A DNA stretch of 64,000 nucleotides from Lactuca virosa (taxonomy: Eukaryota > Streptophyta > Magnoliopsida > Asterales > Asteraceae). The DNA is taken from the NCBI GenBank assembly GCA_928212115.1, contig CAKMRJ010004445.1, forward strand, positions 100,345-164,344, written 5' to 3'. Position numbers and translations under genes: made by a program. Every line of letters begins with the position of its first letter. The first letter of the stretch is position 1. The notes beneath the pieces are model-generated. The model had not been told where the DNA came from. It was given only the letters and a program-made list of their open reading frames with translations, and made no database searches. This document shows, piece after piece, positions 22,670 through 34,469 of this stretch.

Positions 22670-23045
22670 GGTCCCGTTTGATAGTTTCTGTCTGGGAAAG
22701 TGCTGTTTGGGAAAATTTTCTGACTGGGAAAGAAACCATGCTCTTTGATTGTACATCTGATTGACTAAGCTGAATGATGAAAAAAAGTAATAATTCAATA
22801 AAAAATAAATTTAAAAAAAGTTATTTAAAAAAATTAATAATCCAATAAAGAAAGAAAGAGGCGGGGTTTGGTGTATAATTGTCTTTCCAGCCCATTCAGC
22901 CAGAAAGATATGATTTTGGGGCTTTCTGGGAAAGACATATCTTACCGGGAAAGATCATTTCTTTTGTGCAAATCAAACAGTATTTCCGGTTCATTCAGCC
23001 AGAAAGATCTGTTTGGACCTGGAAAGATACGTATCAAACGGGGCC
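22670..23045. mobile_element. Tourist-type (PIF/Harbinger) MITE
   Basis: The 376-bp element has imperfect ends, GGTCCCGTTTGATA on the left and TATCAAACGGGGCC on the right, with TTA duplicated at 22667-22669 and 23046-23048. The intact ceramidase copy has the uninterrupted site (near 31252), which proves insertion. Subterminal repeats of a 'cattcagccagaaagat' type occur inside. Confidence 0.9.
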
Positions 23046-23718
23046 TTAGTAGGATTGCTGATCCAATCCTGGATTTCATTTATTTCTTTGAGAAAACTCT
23101 CAACTATATAATGATACATATTATCTGTTAGATTGTCATGTGTTTGTAAGTTTGGATTTGTACTTAGCAGAAATAATTGCGACATGACACCAAAATCTAT
23201 GCTCATAAATCAATCTGAAGCAATTGTTAGTACAAGTGACAAGTGAGTAGCATATACCATAGTTCAACTAAAAGAGCTAATATATCAACATTTCAATTTT
23301 TATCTTTTCCCCAGAGGATGGAAAGGATATTTTGAAGGTTCAGTTCATGTTCTTTAAGAAAAGCTATGGCGCCACGTCATCAATCGTATTCTGTTGTACA
23401 GAAACCAGCCACATGCATGTGCTTATTTATGTTAGTACTAGTGAAGTGCATACAGACACAGACTTCATCTGAATCTGAATCTACTACACACATGATTGGT
23501 CTTGGAAGCTATGACATCACAGGGCCTGCTGCTGATGTGAACATGATGGGATATGATAATATGGAACAAATTGCCTCTGGTATTCATTTCAGATTGAGAG
23601 CTCGCACATTCATTGTGTCACAACCTCAAGAAGAAAAATCCCTAGTGTTTGTGAATCTGGATGCCTGCATGGCTTCACAGCTTGCTACAATTAAAGTTAT
23701 AGAAAGATTGAAGGCAAG

Positions 23719-24257
23719 GTTGATAGATACTTCAACATTTCACTTTTACTTTTACTTTCAAGCATGCTACAAAATGTGTCCAATTGCTAGACCGCTGTTA
23801 ATCACTATTTCTGAATCAGGGGCTGTTTCTTTTTGAGTTTAATCTGGACAGCTATACATAGCTGTTATTTTTTAATGAATTAATAGGGTAACCAAAAGAA
23901 CCATTAGTCAGACTTAAGACTCTAATACTTACATGTTTTTCCCTTCTTTTTTCCTCCCAAATCCATGAATATTGTGAAATTTGTATATTGGAGTGTAAGG
24001 CAAGATGATCATTTAGTCTCATTTATCCATACATTCATCATTACTCATTCAGACACTCTAATAATATTTGGCCTTTTTTTTTCCTTTCCAACTCCTCTAA
24101 TTTTAAAATGTGAAATTTGTATAATGGAATGTAAGGATGGAATGGTGATTTATATTCCGTCTAAAAACAAAGACCTTATTTTATCATGACAATCATCATC
24201 ACCCATTCAACCACTTTACCGATACATGAGCTGATAGAAAAAAAAACCACTCCTTAT

Positions 24258-24303
<46 letters not shown>

Positions 24304-24309
24304 GTTAAG
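23719..24309 (+). other. Intron 1 of the ceramidase pseudogene
   Basis: It has a GT donor at 23719 and a TTAAG acceptor at 24308-24309. It contains repeated 'tgtgaaatttgtata.tggagtgtaagg'-like phrases and a TA run at about 24263-24297 that is much shorter in the intact gene. Confidence 0.6.
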
Positions 24310-24569
24310 GTATGGCAACCTATATACTGAGGAGAATGTTGCTATTAGTGGAATTCACACTCATGCTGGGCCTGGAGGATATCTTCAATATGTTGTATAT
24401 ATTATAACATCTCTTGGTTTTGTACAACAATCCTTCAATGCTCTTGTGGATGGCATTGAGAGAAGCATTATGCAAGCTCATGAGGATATTCGTCTAGGGT
24501 CTGTCTTTATGAATAAAGGTAATATGGTTTCATTCGTTATTTTTTCAAATAGGGTTAAGGTTGAAATTG

Positions 24570-25267
24570 GTCCTCCAACTCCAACTATTGTGCATGTACT
24601 CATTTAGTCACTTAACTTTTTTCTTTTTGGAGGCCCAAAGTCATTTACTTTAAAAATTGTATACAATACATTACACCATATGATCTGATAAAGCAAAGTT
24701 CACAAGTTAACCAACTTCTTTTGTACAACTTTGCCCTAAGTTTTAACTTTAGTTACTAAATTCAACTTTTTTTTTACAAATTTCCCCCCAACTCTTTTAC
24801 AAAATTTTCCCAACTTAACTTTCCAACTTCGGTTTTACCTGTTTTTTATTTTTTATCTTTTTTACAAATTTATTTTTACATGTTCTACAACATCATTCTT
24901 GTACATAGCTTTTTAACTTGGTAAAAAACATGTTAAAACGACGTTGTAAAAAAACAGTAAAGTAAGACAAAAAGCAAACAAAAATAAATATTGATAAACA
25001 AATTTTGTAATAAAAGTTGGGACCAAGACAAAATTGTAACAAAAAAGAAAATAAAAATAAATATTGATAAAAAAATTTGGAATAAAAGTTGGGACCAAAT
25101 TCGTAATAAAAAGAAAAGTTGGGCACATTTGTAAAAAAATGGAGTTGGGTAACCTGTGAAACCTGCTATAACAGGTCATATGGTGTGATGGACACAGTTA
25201 AATTACCTTGGGCCTCCAAAAAGAAAGTGAAGCGACTAAATGAGTACATGGACAATAGTTGGAGGAC
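24570..25267. mobile_element. Foldback/MITE in intron 2 of the pseudogene
   Basis: GTCCTCCAAC at 24570 and GTTGGAGGAC at 25258 open an imperfect inverted repeat of about 75-80 bp on each side. The intact gene holds the same insertion (32830-33428) with an internal deletion in its left arm, so it entered before the duplication. Target duplication is not clear. Confidence 0.7.
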
Positions 25268-25994
25268 TAATTTGGGAATTTCTATGATTGTGTGTGTATA
25301 TACTGAAACATCTGTTAAAGTATTGGTGCTGTAATCCTGCAGGATATCTGTTAGATGCGAGTATAAACCGTAGCCCGAGTGCCTGAATAATCCAGAAGAA
25401 GAAAGGAGTAATTACGAATATGACACTGATAAAGAGATGACACTTTTGACGTTTGTAGATGATGAGTGGGGTCCAGTGGGAAGCTTTAAATGGTTTGCCA
25501 CTCATGGAACGGCTACGAGCCGTACAAATTCACTGATTAGTGGTGACAATAAAGGTACAGCTGCACGATTTATGGAGGATTGGTATAACAAAGGATTTCA
25601 AACCCAATCACTTATCAAATATAAACTACCTCAAAGAATCTCCAACATAATTCCAGACTTTCATCAACATCGTAAGTTTAATTTATATGCTAAACCTTCA
25701 AAACAAAACATCTTTATTCAAATAGTAAAAATATTAAAAAGTGGTCCAGGGTATGTATCTTTACCTCTTAACTCTTAGCTCTTATTTATATATGCATGCA
25801 CCTAGCTTTAAGGCTCTGTTGTTTGGTTGGAAGGAATGGAATGAGAATGGAATGAGTCATAACATCCCATTATCATGTTTGGCTGGCCTGTAAGAAAGTC
25901 ATCAACTCTCATATGAGCTATTATATCGTATGTAAATACAGCTATCTGTAGTTTATTTTATTACCATTCTATATATTATATATAATTAATTATT

Positions 25995-26009
25995 GGGTTA
26001 ATCTCATAG

Positions 26010-26081
<72 letters not shown>

Positions 26082-26108
26082 TAAAAAATAAATTTGAAGT
26101 TTACCCCG

Positions 26109-26176
<68 letters not shown>

Positions 26177-26343
26177 GGGGTAAACTTCAAATTTATTTTT
26201 AACTGAAAAAGACCTTGTATTTTTAATTTTTTCCGATCCGACCCTTTTAGTCATTTTTTTCCAAATTTTTTTTGTAAAATGTGAGGTTTTTTTCAAGAAA
26301 AACTAAAAAAGTTAAGGGTTTATTTGGAGGCAGTTAGAACGTT

Positions 26344-26374
<31 letters not shown>

Positions 26375-26506
26375 GGAATAAAGACAAAGTTGAGGGTTTT
26401 TTTGGGAAAAATGAAAAAATACAAGGTCTTTTTCAGTCAAAAAAATAAAATTAAGGTTTAATCTGGAAAAAAACACAAAATATAAGGTCTTTTATGAGAT
26501 TAACCC
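25995..26506. mobile_element. Mutator-type MITE with TA hairpin (512 bp)
   Basis: The ends begin GGGTTAATCTCATA; the 9-bp duplication TTAATTATT lies at 25986-25994 and 26507-26515. Inside, two 27-bp perfect inverted arms (26084-26110 and 26174-26200) flank a TA tract, with a further TA tract upstream and a poly-T run near 26348. The intact ceramidase copy lacks it (near 34490). Confidence 0.85.
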
Positions 26507-26980
26507 TTAATTATTTACTAAACTAAAAAATTAAATATCATTAGAAAGCAAGTAAGAATGTAATAAAAAGAATATTTTCAGAAAGTAAAGTCATGGCATA
26601 ATGAAAATCATGAAAATTAAAAAAAAGTTATAAAGTTAAAACATAAATTTTCATCCTGTTGCATGATGGAAACTTATATTGTTGGAGTTTTTATTTAGGT
26701 ACCCAGATGAATTCGAGAGCACACGTATCATTGGCGAACGACAATTTAGAAAAGCCACACAACTCTTTGAAAGTGCATCTGAAAAGCTGAAAGGGAAAGT
26801 TAATTATCGACACACATACATTGATTTTTCCAACCTCTCAGTCACAGTCACAGCTGCTAATGGGTCTAGTGTCAAAACGTGCCCTGCTGCCATGGGATTT
26901 GCTTTTGCTGCTGGAACCACTGATGGACCTGGAGCTTTTGACTTCAAACAGGGAGATGAGCAGGTACACTACTCACTTAA

Positions 26981-28463
26981 GGACTCCTATTGCGGCTACC
27001 CTTTAGGAGAGAAAACCCTAAAACGAGTCTTGAGTGCTTAAAGTGAGAGAGAGAGAGAGCTATTGTGAGCTTTTGGTGGGTGTTTTTGCAAGGAAGAAGA
27101 GGGTTCAAGCTAGAGGATCAAAGAAGGGTGTTGGATCTGCTGGTTTTCACGCTCAAGCTTCAGTTGGAGGTATTGAACTCGACTTTTCCCTTTCATTGAT
27201 GTAGATCTCTCATTTTAGTAGATTAGGGTTCTTCTTCTTCATCATTTTTGGGGATTTTGTGAATTGGGGTTCATAAGGAAGTTAAAACCCCAGATCTGGA
27301 CCCTAGGAGGTCCCAAACACCTTGAGGTCTTTGCCTTATCCAGCTTTGGTGAAGCTTTAAGTGTGTATAACCCATTTTGTTCATGTTTTTGGCATTTCTT
27401 GCTCTAGATGCCATGCATGGACGTAAAGTCTATGACTTTACGTGACTTATGAGCCCTAAGAGTATAGATCTGAAGTTTGGGAAAGAATCCCGCCTTGAAA
27501 TCGTCTGAATACATGGGAGTCTGAATAGACTCGCCGAGTTGATGGGTCGACTCGGCGAGTAGTTTAGGGTTTATCCCGATTTGGCTGAGTCATGCGATGA
27601 CCTGACGAGTTAAGGTTAGCTCGTCGAGTTGGTCTTTCTGAGGATCTCTGAGATACGATAGGACTCGACGAGTCGCACGAGCGCACTCGACGAGTCTAGT
27701 CGATTTGGGATATTGACTCGATTGGACTTCTGTTGACTTTGTGAGTGAGTCAATTAGGAGCTTCTAGAACCTTGAAGGGATGAGGGTCTTTTACCCATCC
27801 CGGGGGTTAAAAAAGGGAATAACAGAACTTAGGAGTTAAATGAGTAAAAGAGATATATTGATTAGATGCTTGTCTAATGTATTTAGGCGGAGGATAATTC
27901 GAGAGTGCCAAGTGCGTATTTACTCCTACTAGCTCCGAGGTGAGTCTTCTCACTATACATACCTAGAGAGGTAATCAGAGTTGTGTGACAGAGTATCTTA
28001 TATGTTATTTGTGTACTGTGATATACTGTATTATTTCTATGTGATTTATGTTATGCATTATTCAGAGTTTACAGAGTTAGGACCGAAAGGTTCATAGAGT
28101 TAGGACCGGAGGGTCCATCAGAGTTGTGGGACTGGAGGGTCCCACTGAGACACATTGACCGGAGGGTCTTACAGAGTTATAGCCTCGAGTGGCTAATATG
28201 TTGTATGTGGTATTTTGGGGAACTCACTAAGCTTCGTGCTTACAGTGTTATGTGTTATGTGTTTCAGGTACCCCAAAGGATCGCGAGAAGGCACCGACGT
28301 GATTGTACACATCTGTTCAGGATGACATGGAGGATTCTGGGATTTGACTTTTGATTGAGATTTTATGTTGACATTGAGACACTTATGATTTTCTTGAAAG
28401 ATAATATATGAAATTGGTGTATTTTTAAAATGAAAAATTTGGTTGAAAATTTACGTTGTTACA
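26981..28463 (+). mobile_element. Chromovirus LTR fragment (3' portion)
   Basis: It ends TGTTACA at 28457-28463 like the LTR at 42088-44187, and shares with it the phrase 'gaactcactaagcttcgtgcttacag' followed by 'gtttcaggtacc'. The 5' end is missing; the fragment is fused to ceramidase exon 5/intron 5. It carries several ACTCGNCGAGT palindromes (27529-27695). No primer-binding site follows, so it is a 3' or solo LTR. Confidence 0.7.
27529..27695. repeat. ACTCGNCGAGT palindromes in an LTR fragment
   Basis: Perfect copies lie at 27529-27539, 27550-27560 (21 bp apart), 27663-27673 and 27685-27695 (22 bp apart), with degenerate ones near 27600 and 27619. They occur as pairs, as in the LTR at 53069-53166. 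Confidence 0.8.
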
Positions 28464-29226
28464 CTTTAGTTGGTTGGTTTTATTATTTTTTTTTGTAAAA
28501 AATCAAGGTTTGAGCTTCTCTTGATGATATTTTGGATGACGGATAAAGATGTTGATTTTTGGATGGCTAATTTGAAGACGTTGTGTATTCAAAGAGGGTT
28601 GCTTGAAGATTGGATTGGCTTGAAGAACTTGAAGGATACTAATTTTTTTAGGATGAAGATTGGATACATTGAAGATTTTTTTGTTGATATTGGGATATGA
28701 ATTGATTTTTTTCAAAATTTGGATTATTGAGATATTGGGAATTTGGAAGAGTGAAATTATAGAAACTTCCAATGGTTTACTTTTTTTGGGCTATACGAAG
28801 AATAAGAATAAAAGTTTAAGGTACACAAAGTTGGTTGCTATTTCGGATACTATACTCGGTTGGAAGTTTTGTCACATGAGCTTGAAGATGTTGATATTTT
28901 TTGAGGTTAATAGAGATTTTTTGATTACTTGGATTGGGTTGAAGCAAGAGGATACCATTCTTGGAAGATTCTTGAAGATTAGAAGACAAATGATTTGCTT
29001 GGATCTTTGGAAAGATGAAGACCACTCCGACTTGTGGAGTTGGATGAAAATAAAGTGTTGTTTCTTTGCTTTTATTGTTTTTAGACCTAGTCTTTGGTTT
29101 GGTACCTTCTTGATGTTTGGCTTTGTATCATTTTTGGGGTTTCTCCAAAAGTGATTTAAACTCCTGTATTTTCTTTTTATGTTATAAAATCTTTGCTGGG
29201 GCTGTGACCTCTTTCCCAAAAAAAGA
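28464..29226. other. Unrecognised sequence with a 164-codon open frame
   Basis: The strand is rich in 'gaagattgg / ttgaaga' phrases and has open frames on both strands (best 28660-29154 plus, no domain recognised). The 3' end, with an AATAAAA-like region and a purine run just before telomere-like repeats, is reminiscent of a retroposon tail. This is inference only; no reverse transcriptase motif is visible. Confidence 0.35.
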
Positions 29227-29229
29227 AAA

Positions 29230-29285
29230 CCCTAAACCCTGAACCCTGAACCCTGAACCCTGAACCCTGAACCCTAAACCCTAAA
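29230..29285 (+). repeat. Interstitial telomere-like array (8 x 7 bp)
   Basis: The units are one CCCTAAA, five CCCTGAA and two CCCTAAA, without interruption. CCCTAAA is the complement of the plant telomere repeat TTTAGGG; CCCTGAA is a one-base variant amplified in the middle. Confidence 0.9.
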
Positions 29286-29833
29286 TTCCGGAACAAAATT
29301 CTGGAATGTTCATCGTATTCCAGAGGACTTCTTAATATTCCGGACATGCTTTTTCGGATTCTGAACTTGTTCCAGGCTACTAAAAATGACGTTTTTTTGG
29401 TGAGAATTTTGGTTCGGACTTCTTATTATTCCGAACATATAAACTTATTATTGTCTTTAAACCAATAAAATTCAAAGGAAAATTAATACTACCTATGTAA
29501 ATGCATAAATTATATAGGTTTTAACGTATAATCTAAAATAAAGACATATAATTATAAACATAATGGAAACTTACATATAAAAATGCATCTCATCATCGCT
29601 ATCAGAAGACATTTTCAGCTTTAGTGGTGTCCAGAATGCTTCGTAAGGTAATCCGAAATGACAGAGTTCGAAATGAAGGGAAATCCGAAACTGGTTAAAC
29701 GATATATAGGGGGACCATATTTCCGGGTCGGATCCGTTACCCATAAATGTTCTGGATACAAAATCGGGCCGAAATTTAAAAATATAAACTAAGTGCAAAT
29801 TAGTAACTTTACACCTATTTAACTAAAAAAAAA
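29286..29833. other. Upstream DNA of the intact ceramidase gene
   Basis: No gene is seen. The last about 60 bases before the MITE match the inverted copy near 18560-18620, so they belong to the ancestral ceramidase upstream region. The 'ttccgga'-rich part at 29286-29420 is unexplained. Confidence 0.4.
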
Positions 29834-30232
29834 TAGTAAATTACACGAATGGTCCTTATGGTTTGGGGTAATTTGCATGCTTAGTCCCTAACTTATTTTT
29901 TAACTCGGAAGGTCCCTAATATTTGTTTTTGTTACACGCTTGGTCCTTACTGTTTGTTTTTGTTACACACTTGGTCCCTGTCTTACCTGAAAATACTATT
30001 ATTTAAATAGAAAAAATGGTGGGGTAGGTAAGGTAAGGTGAGGGGGTGGGGGTTGGAGGTGTGTTTATCTAAATAAATTAACAAATTAAGGGAAAAATAG
30101 TCTTTTTAGGTAAGAAAGGGACCAAGCGCGTAACAAAAATAAACAGTAGGGACCTCCCGAGTTAAAAAAATAAGTTAGGGACCAAACGCATAAATTACCG
30201 TAAACTATAGGGACCATCCGTGTAATTTACTC
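29834..30232. mobile_element. Long-inverted-repeat MITE in the ceramidase promoter
   Basis: Arms of about 130-160 bp begin AGTAAATTACACG and converge on a GGTGGGGTAGG-rich centre. Poly-A at both flanks fits a 9-bp A duplication, suggesting a Mutator-type element. The inverted ceramidase copy (around 18570-18580) has the uninterrupted site. It ends about 100 bp upstream of the TATA-like sequence. Confidence 0.8.
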
Positions 30233-30332
30233 AAAAAAAAAAAAAAAAAAAACGACATAAATGATGGGGATCTAATTCAGAAAACAAATTGAAACCGCAC
30301 GGATAAAAAATCGAGCTAAAAACTCTAATGAT

Positions 30333-30340
30333 CATATATG
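30333..30340 (+). promoter_or_regulatory. Candidate TATA element of the ceramidase gene
   Basis: CATATATG lies about 90 bp upstream of the segment conserved in all three copies. In the inverted copy the same site reads as a longer TATATATA. The start of transcription cannot be fixed from sequence. Confidence 0.35.
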
Positions 30341-30429
30341 CGGGTCATGTCGATGAAATGGTTTTTTACCGCTTTACAAAGCTGCCAAACTATACACTCC
30401 TCAGTTTGTCATCTTCTTCACTTCGCACC

Positions 30430-31637
30430 ATCTGCTCTGAAACTTCTGATCAATTCGTCATTTTAATTTATAAATTATTGTGATCTGAGGTTTGTTCATT
30501 CTTCAATCCCCTTTAGTATTTTTATCTTGTCAATTGTTTTATCTGAAATAGGGTTTATACTCCCTTTGATTCTTCTATCTGATTTTGTACTTGTTGAGCT
30601 CTCTATTCAGCACGACACCGTATTTGTGGTTTAATTCTGACTTGTTAGTTAGGTATTTATTTGTTACTAATTGATCCTTAATTCTTTTTTTTGTTAGTGT
30701 GAATCCTTGGCTTTACTTTCGAATTGTTCTTGCCCGTCGTTATATTCTGGTTGAGTTTTACGTTTGGAGGTATCATTACTGGTTCTCTGTTTTATTATTC
30801 ACGTTGGAGGTAAGCAACGGAAAGGTGTTTGAAAGCTTTCTGATTTTGATCTTTGTACAAGGCATGGTTTTGGATGGTTCGTGGAGTAAATTTTTAGTTT
30901 GACTTAGTAGCAACTCCTGAAAGTGAATAAATGATGGAATTGTAAAACACTTACTTACGCATGGAAGTTACAATTTTTTACCAATTTATGAAACAAAGTG
31001 GATTTCTTACCAATTTATGCAGCCATGTCTCAGTTCTACCAATTTGTACCAGAATATCAAACATACCAATTTGGCTGCATAAATTGGTAACAAATGGAAA
31101 CATAGTTGAAAAAAATTGGTATAAAAATTGTAACTTTGTGGCATAAATAGGCAATTATCACAAATGATTAGACTTAAATCCCTAAAAAAATAGGCTAAAA
31201 TGCATCAGGAATAGGGTGCCTGGCTTATTGGGGTTTCAAACAACCCGATGAGACTTAGTAGGATTGCTGATCCAATCCTGGATTTCATTTATTTCTTTTA
31301 AGAAAACTCTCAACTATAGGATGATACATATTATCTGTTAGTTTGTTATGTGTTTGTAGATATGGATTTGTACTTGGCAGAAATAATTGTGAATTGACAC
31401 CAAAATCTATGCTCATAAATCAATCGGAAGCAATTGTTAGTGCAAGTGACAAGTGAGTAGCATATACCATAGTTCAACTAAAAGAGCTAATATATCAACA
31501 TTTCAATTTCTGTATAATCCAAAGGATTTGGGGATGAATATTAAGCCTCTTACTTTATAACTTATTCAATCTTATCTTTTCCCCAGAGGATGGAAAGGAT
31601 ATTTTGAAGGTTCAGTTCACGGTCTTTAAGAAAAGCA
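30430..31637 (+). other. Ceramidase 5'UTR with a leader intron
   Basis: A strong donor (GGAG|GTAAGC at 30809) and an acceptor (CCCCAG at 31580-31585) suggest a 5'UTR intron of about 0.78 kb, with the ATG in the next exon at 31638. The region is conserved in the other two copies, apart from the Tourist insertion in one. Leader introns often raise expression in plants. Exon limits need transcript evidence. Confidence 0.55.
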
Positions 31638-34403
31638 ATGGCGACACATCATCAATCGTATTCTGTTGTACAGAAACCAGCCACATGCATGTGCTTATTT
31701 ATGTTAGTACTAGTGAAGTGCATACAGACACAGACTTCATTTGAATCTGAATCTACTACACACATGATTGGTCTTGGAAGCTATGACATCACAGGGCCTG
31801 CTGCTGATGTGAACATGATGGGATATGCTAATATGGAACAAATTGCCTCTGGTATTCATTTCAGATTGAGAGCTCGCACATTCATTGTGTCACAACCTCA
31901 AGAAGAAAAATCCCTAGTGTTTGTGAACCTGGATGCGTGCATGGCTTCACAGCTTGTTACAATTAAAGTTATAGAAAGATTGAAGGCAAGGTTGATAGAT
32001 ACTTCAACCTTTCACTTTTACTTTTACTTTTAAGCATGCTACAAAATGTGTCCAGTTGCTAGACTGCTGTTAATCACTATTTCTGAATCAGGGGCTGTTT
32101 CTTTTTGTGTTTAATCTGGATAGCTATACATAGCTGTTATTTTTTAATGAATTAATGGGTTAAGCCAAAAGAACCATTAGTCAGACTTAAGACACTAATC
32201 CTTACATATTTTTCCCTTCTTTTTTCCTCCCAACTCCATGAATATTGTGAAATTTGTATATTGGAGTGTAAGGCAAGATGGTCATTTAGTCTCATTTAGA
32301 CACAGACCTTACTTTATCCATACACTCATCATTACTCATTCAGACACTCTAATCCTGTAAATATTTGGCCTTCTTTTTTCCTTTCCAACTCCTCTCATGT
32401 TAAAAATGTGAAATTTGTATAATGGAATGTAAGGGTGAAATGGTGATTTATATTCCATCTAAAAACAAACAGACCTTATTTTATCGTGACACCACTTTAC
32501 CGATACATGAGTTGATAGAAAAAGAAAAACAACCCCTTATTCTCATATATATATTTTTCAATTGTTAAGGTATGGCAACCTATATACTGAGGAGAATGTT
32601 GCTATTAGTGGGATTCACACTCATGCTGGGCCTGGAGGATATCTTCAATATGTTGTATATATTATAACATCTCTTGGTTTTGTACAACAATCTTTCAATG
32701 CCCTTGTGGATGGCATTGAAAGAAGCATTATGCAAGCTCATGAGAATCTTCGTCCAGGGTCTGTCTTTATCAATAAAGGTAATATGGTTTCATTAGTTAT
32801 TTTTTCAAATAGGGTTATGGTTGAAATTGGTCCTCCAACTCCAACTATTGTGCATTACACCATATGATCTGATATAGCAAAGTTCACAAGTTAACCAACT
32901 TCTTTTGTACAACTTTACCCTAAGTTTTAACTTTAATTACTAAATTCAACTTTTTTTTTTACAAATTTTCTCCCAACTCTTTTACAAAATTTTCCCAACT
33001 TTAACTTTCCGACTTCGCTTTTACATGTTTTTTATTTTTATCTTTTTTACAAATTATTTTTACATGTTCTACAACATCATTCTTGTACATAGTTTTTTAA
33101 CTTGGTATAAAACATGTTAAAACGACGTTGTAAAAAAACAGTAAAGTAAGACAAAAAGCAAACAAAAATAAATATTGATAAACAAATTTTGTAATAAAAA
33201 AGAAAATAAAAATAAATATTGATAAAAAAAAATTGGAATAAAAGTTGGGACTAAATTCGTAATAAAAAGAAAAGTTGGGCACATTTGTAAAAAAAAAAAA
33301 TGGAGTTGGGTAATCTGTGAAACCTGCTATAACAGGTCACATGGTGTGATGGACACAGTTAAATGACCTTGGGCCTCCAAAAAGAAAGTTAAGTGACTAA
33401 ATGAGTACATGGGCAATAGTTGGAGGACTAATTTGGGAATTTCTATGATTGTGTGTATATATACTGAAACATCTGTTAAAGTATTGGTGCTGTAATCCTG
33501 CAGGAGAGCTGTTAGATGCGAGTATAAACCGTAGCCCGAGTGCCTATCTGAATAATCCAGAAGAAGAAAGGAGTAATTACGAATATGACACTGATAAAGA
33601 GATGACACTTTTGAAGTTTGTAGATGATGAGTGGGGTCCAGTGGGAAGCTTTAATTGGTTTGCCACTCATGGAACGTCTATGAGCCGTACAAATTCACTG
33701 ATTAGTGGTGACAATAAAGGTGCAGCTGCACGATTTATGGAGGATTGGTATAACAAAGGATTTCAAACCCAATCACTTATCAAATATAAACTACCTCGAA
33801 GAATCTCCAACATAATTCCAGACTTTCATCAACATCGTAAGTTTAATTTATATGCTAAACCTTCAAAACAAAACATCTTTATTCAAATAGTAAAAATATT
33901 AAAAAGTTTGCGTCATCAAAAAACAGGGTAATATTGCAATTTTTAATAATACAGGTAAAGAGCTGATGGAAATTGCTTCGAGCTTCCAGTCATCTGGAGG
34001 AAGAGGTGTTACAAGAGCTCTAAGTGTTGCAAAACGAGTGAGGAGCAGCTTTAGGCAGGCTGAAAAGCCTCAATTCGTGTCTGCATTTTGTCAAACAAAT
34101 TGTGGGGATGTAAGTCCAAATGTGCTTGGAGCTTTTTGCTTAGACACTGGCTTGCCCTGTGACTTCAATCAGAGCACCTGCAATGGTAGAAATGAACTCT
34201 GCTATGGCCGTGGTCCAGGGTATGTACCTGTACCTCTCCCCTTGATTATATATGCATGCAGCTAGCTTTAAGGTTCTGTTGTTTGGTTGAAAGGAATGGA
34301 ATGAGTCATTACATTCCATTATCATGTTTGGCTGGCCTGTTAGAATGGAAGTAACTCTCATATGAATCTATTATGTCATATGTAAATATAAGGTGTTTAC
34401 CAT

Positions 34404-34469
<66 letters not shown>

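Larger units (their letters stand above)
21838..26980 (+). pseudogene. Neutral ceramidase pseudogene (5' half only)
   Basis: It is homologous to 30440-35110 of the intact gene. Coding exon equivalents are 23366-23718, 24310-24518, 25343-25671 and 26699-26963 (exons 1, 2, 3 and 5). Exon 3 has lost 4 bp after the RSPSA codons, giving an immediate TGA. Exon 4 is deleted except about 10 bp at 25741, by a deletion that also removed most of its flanking introns. Exons 6-9 are missing because the sequence switches to LTR DNA at about 26981. Exon 1 still encodes the secretory leader and exon 2 the HTHAGPGG zinc motif. It is not a functional enzyme. Confidence 0.92.

Noticed and set aside
22868..23206. 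Open frames on both strands near 22868-23206
   Set aside because: They lie across the Tourist MITE and its flank, and the empty site shows that the MITE is an insertion.
24893..25179. Minus-strand hydrophobic frames in the ceramidase intron
   Set aside because: They come from AT-rich MITE DNA and are not preserved in the paralogous intron at 32830-33428.
28660..29154. A 164-codon frame as a protein-coding gene
   Set aside because: No domain is recognisable, an open frame also exists on the opposite strand, and the sequence is low-complexity.
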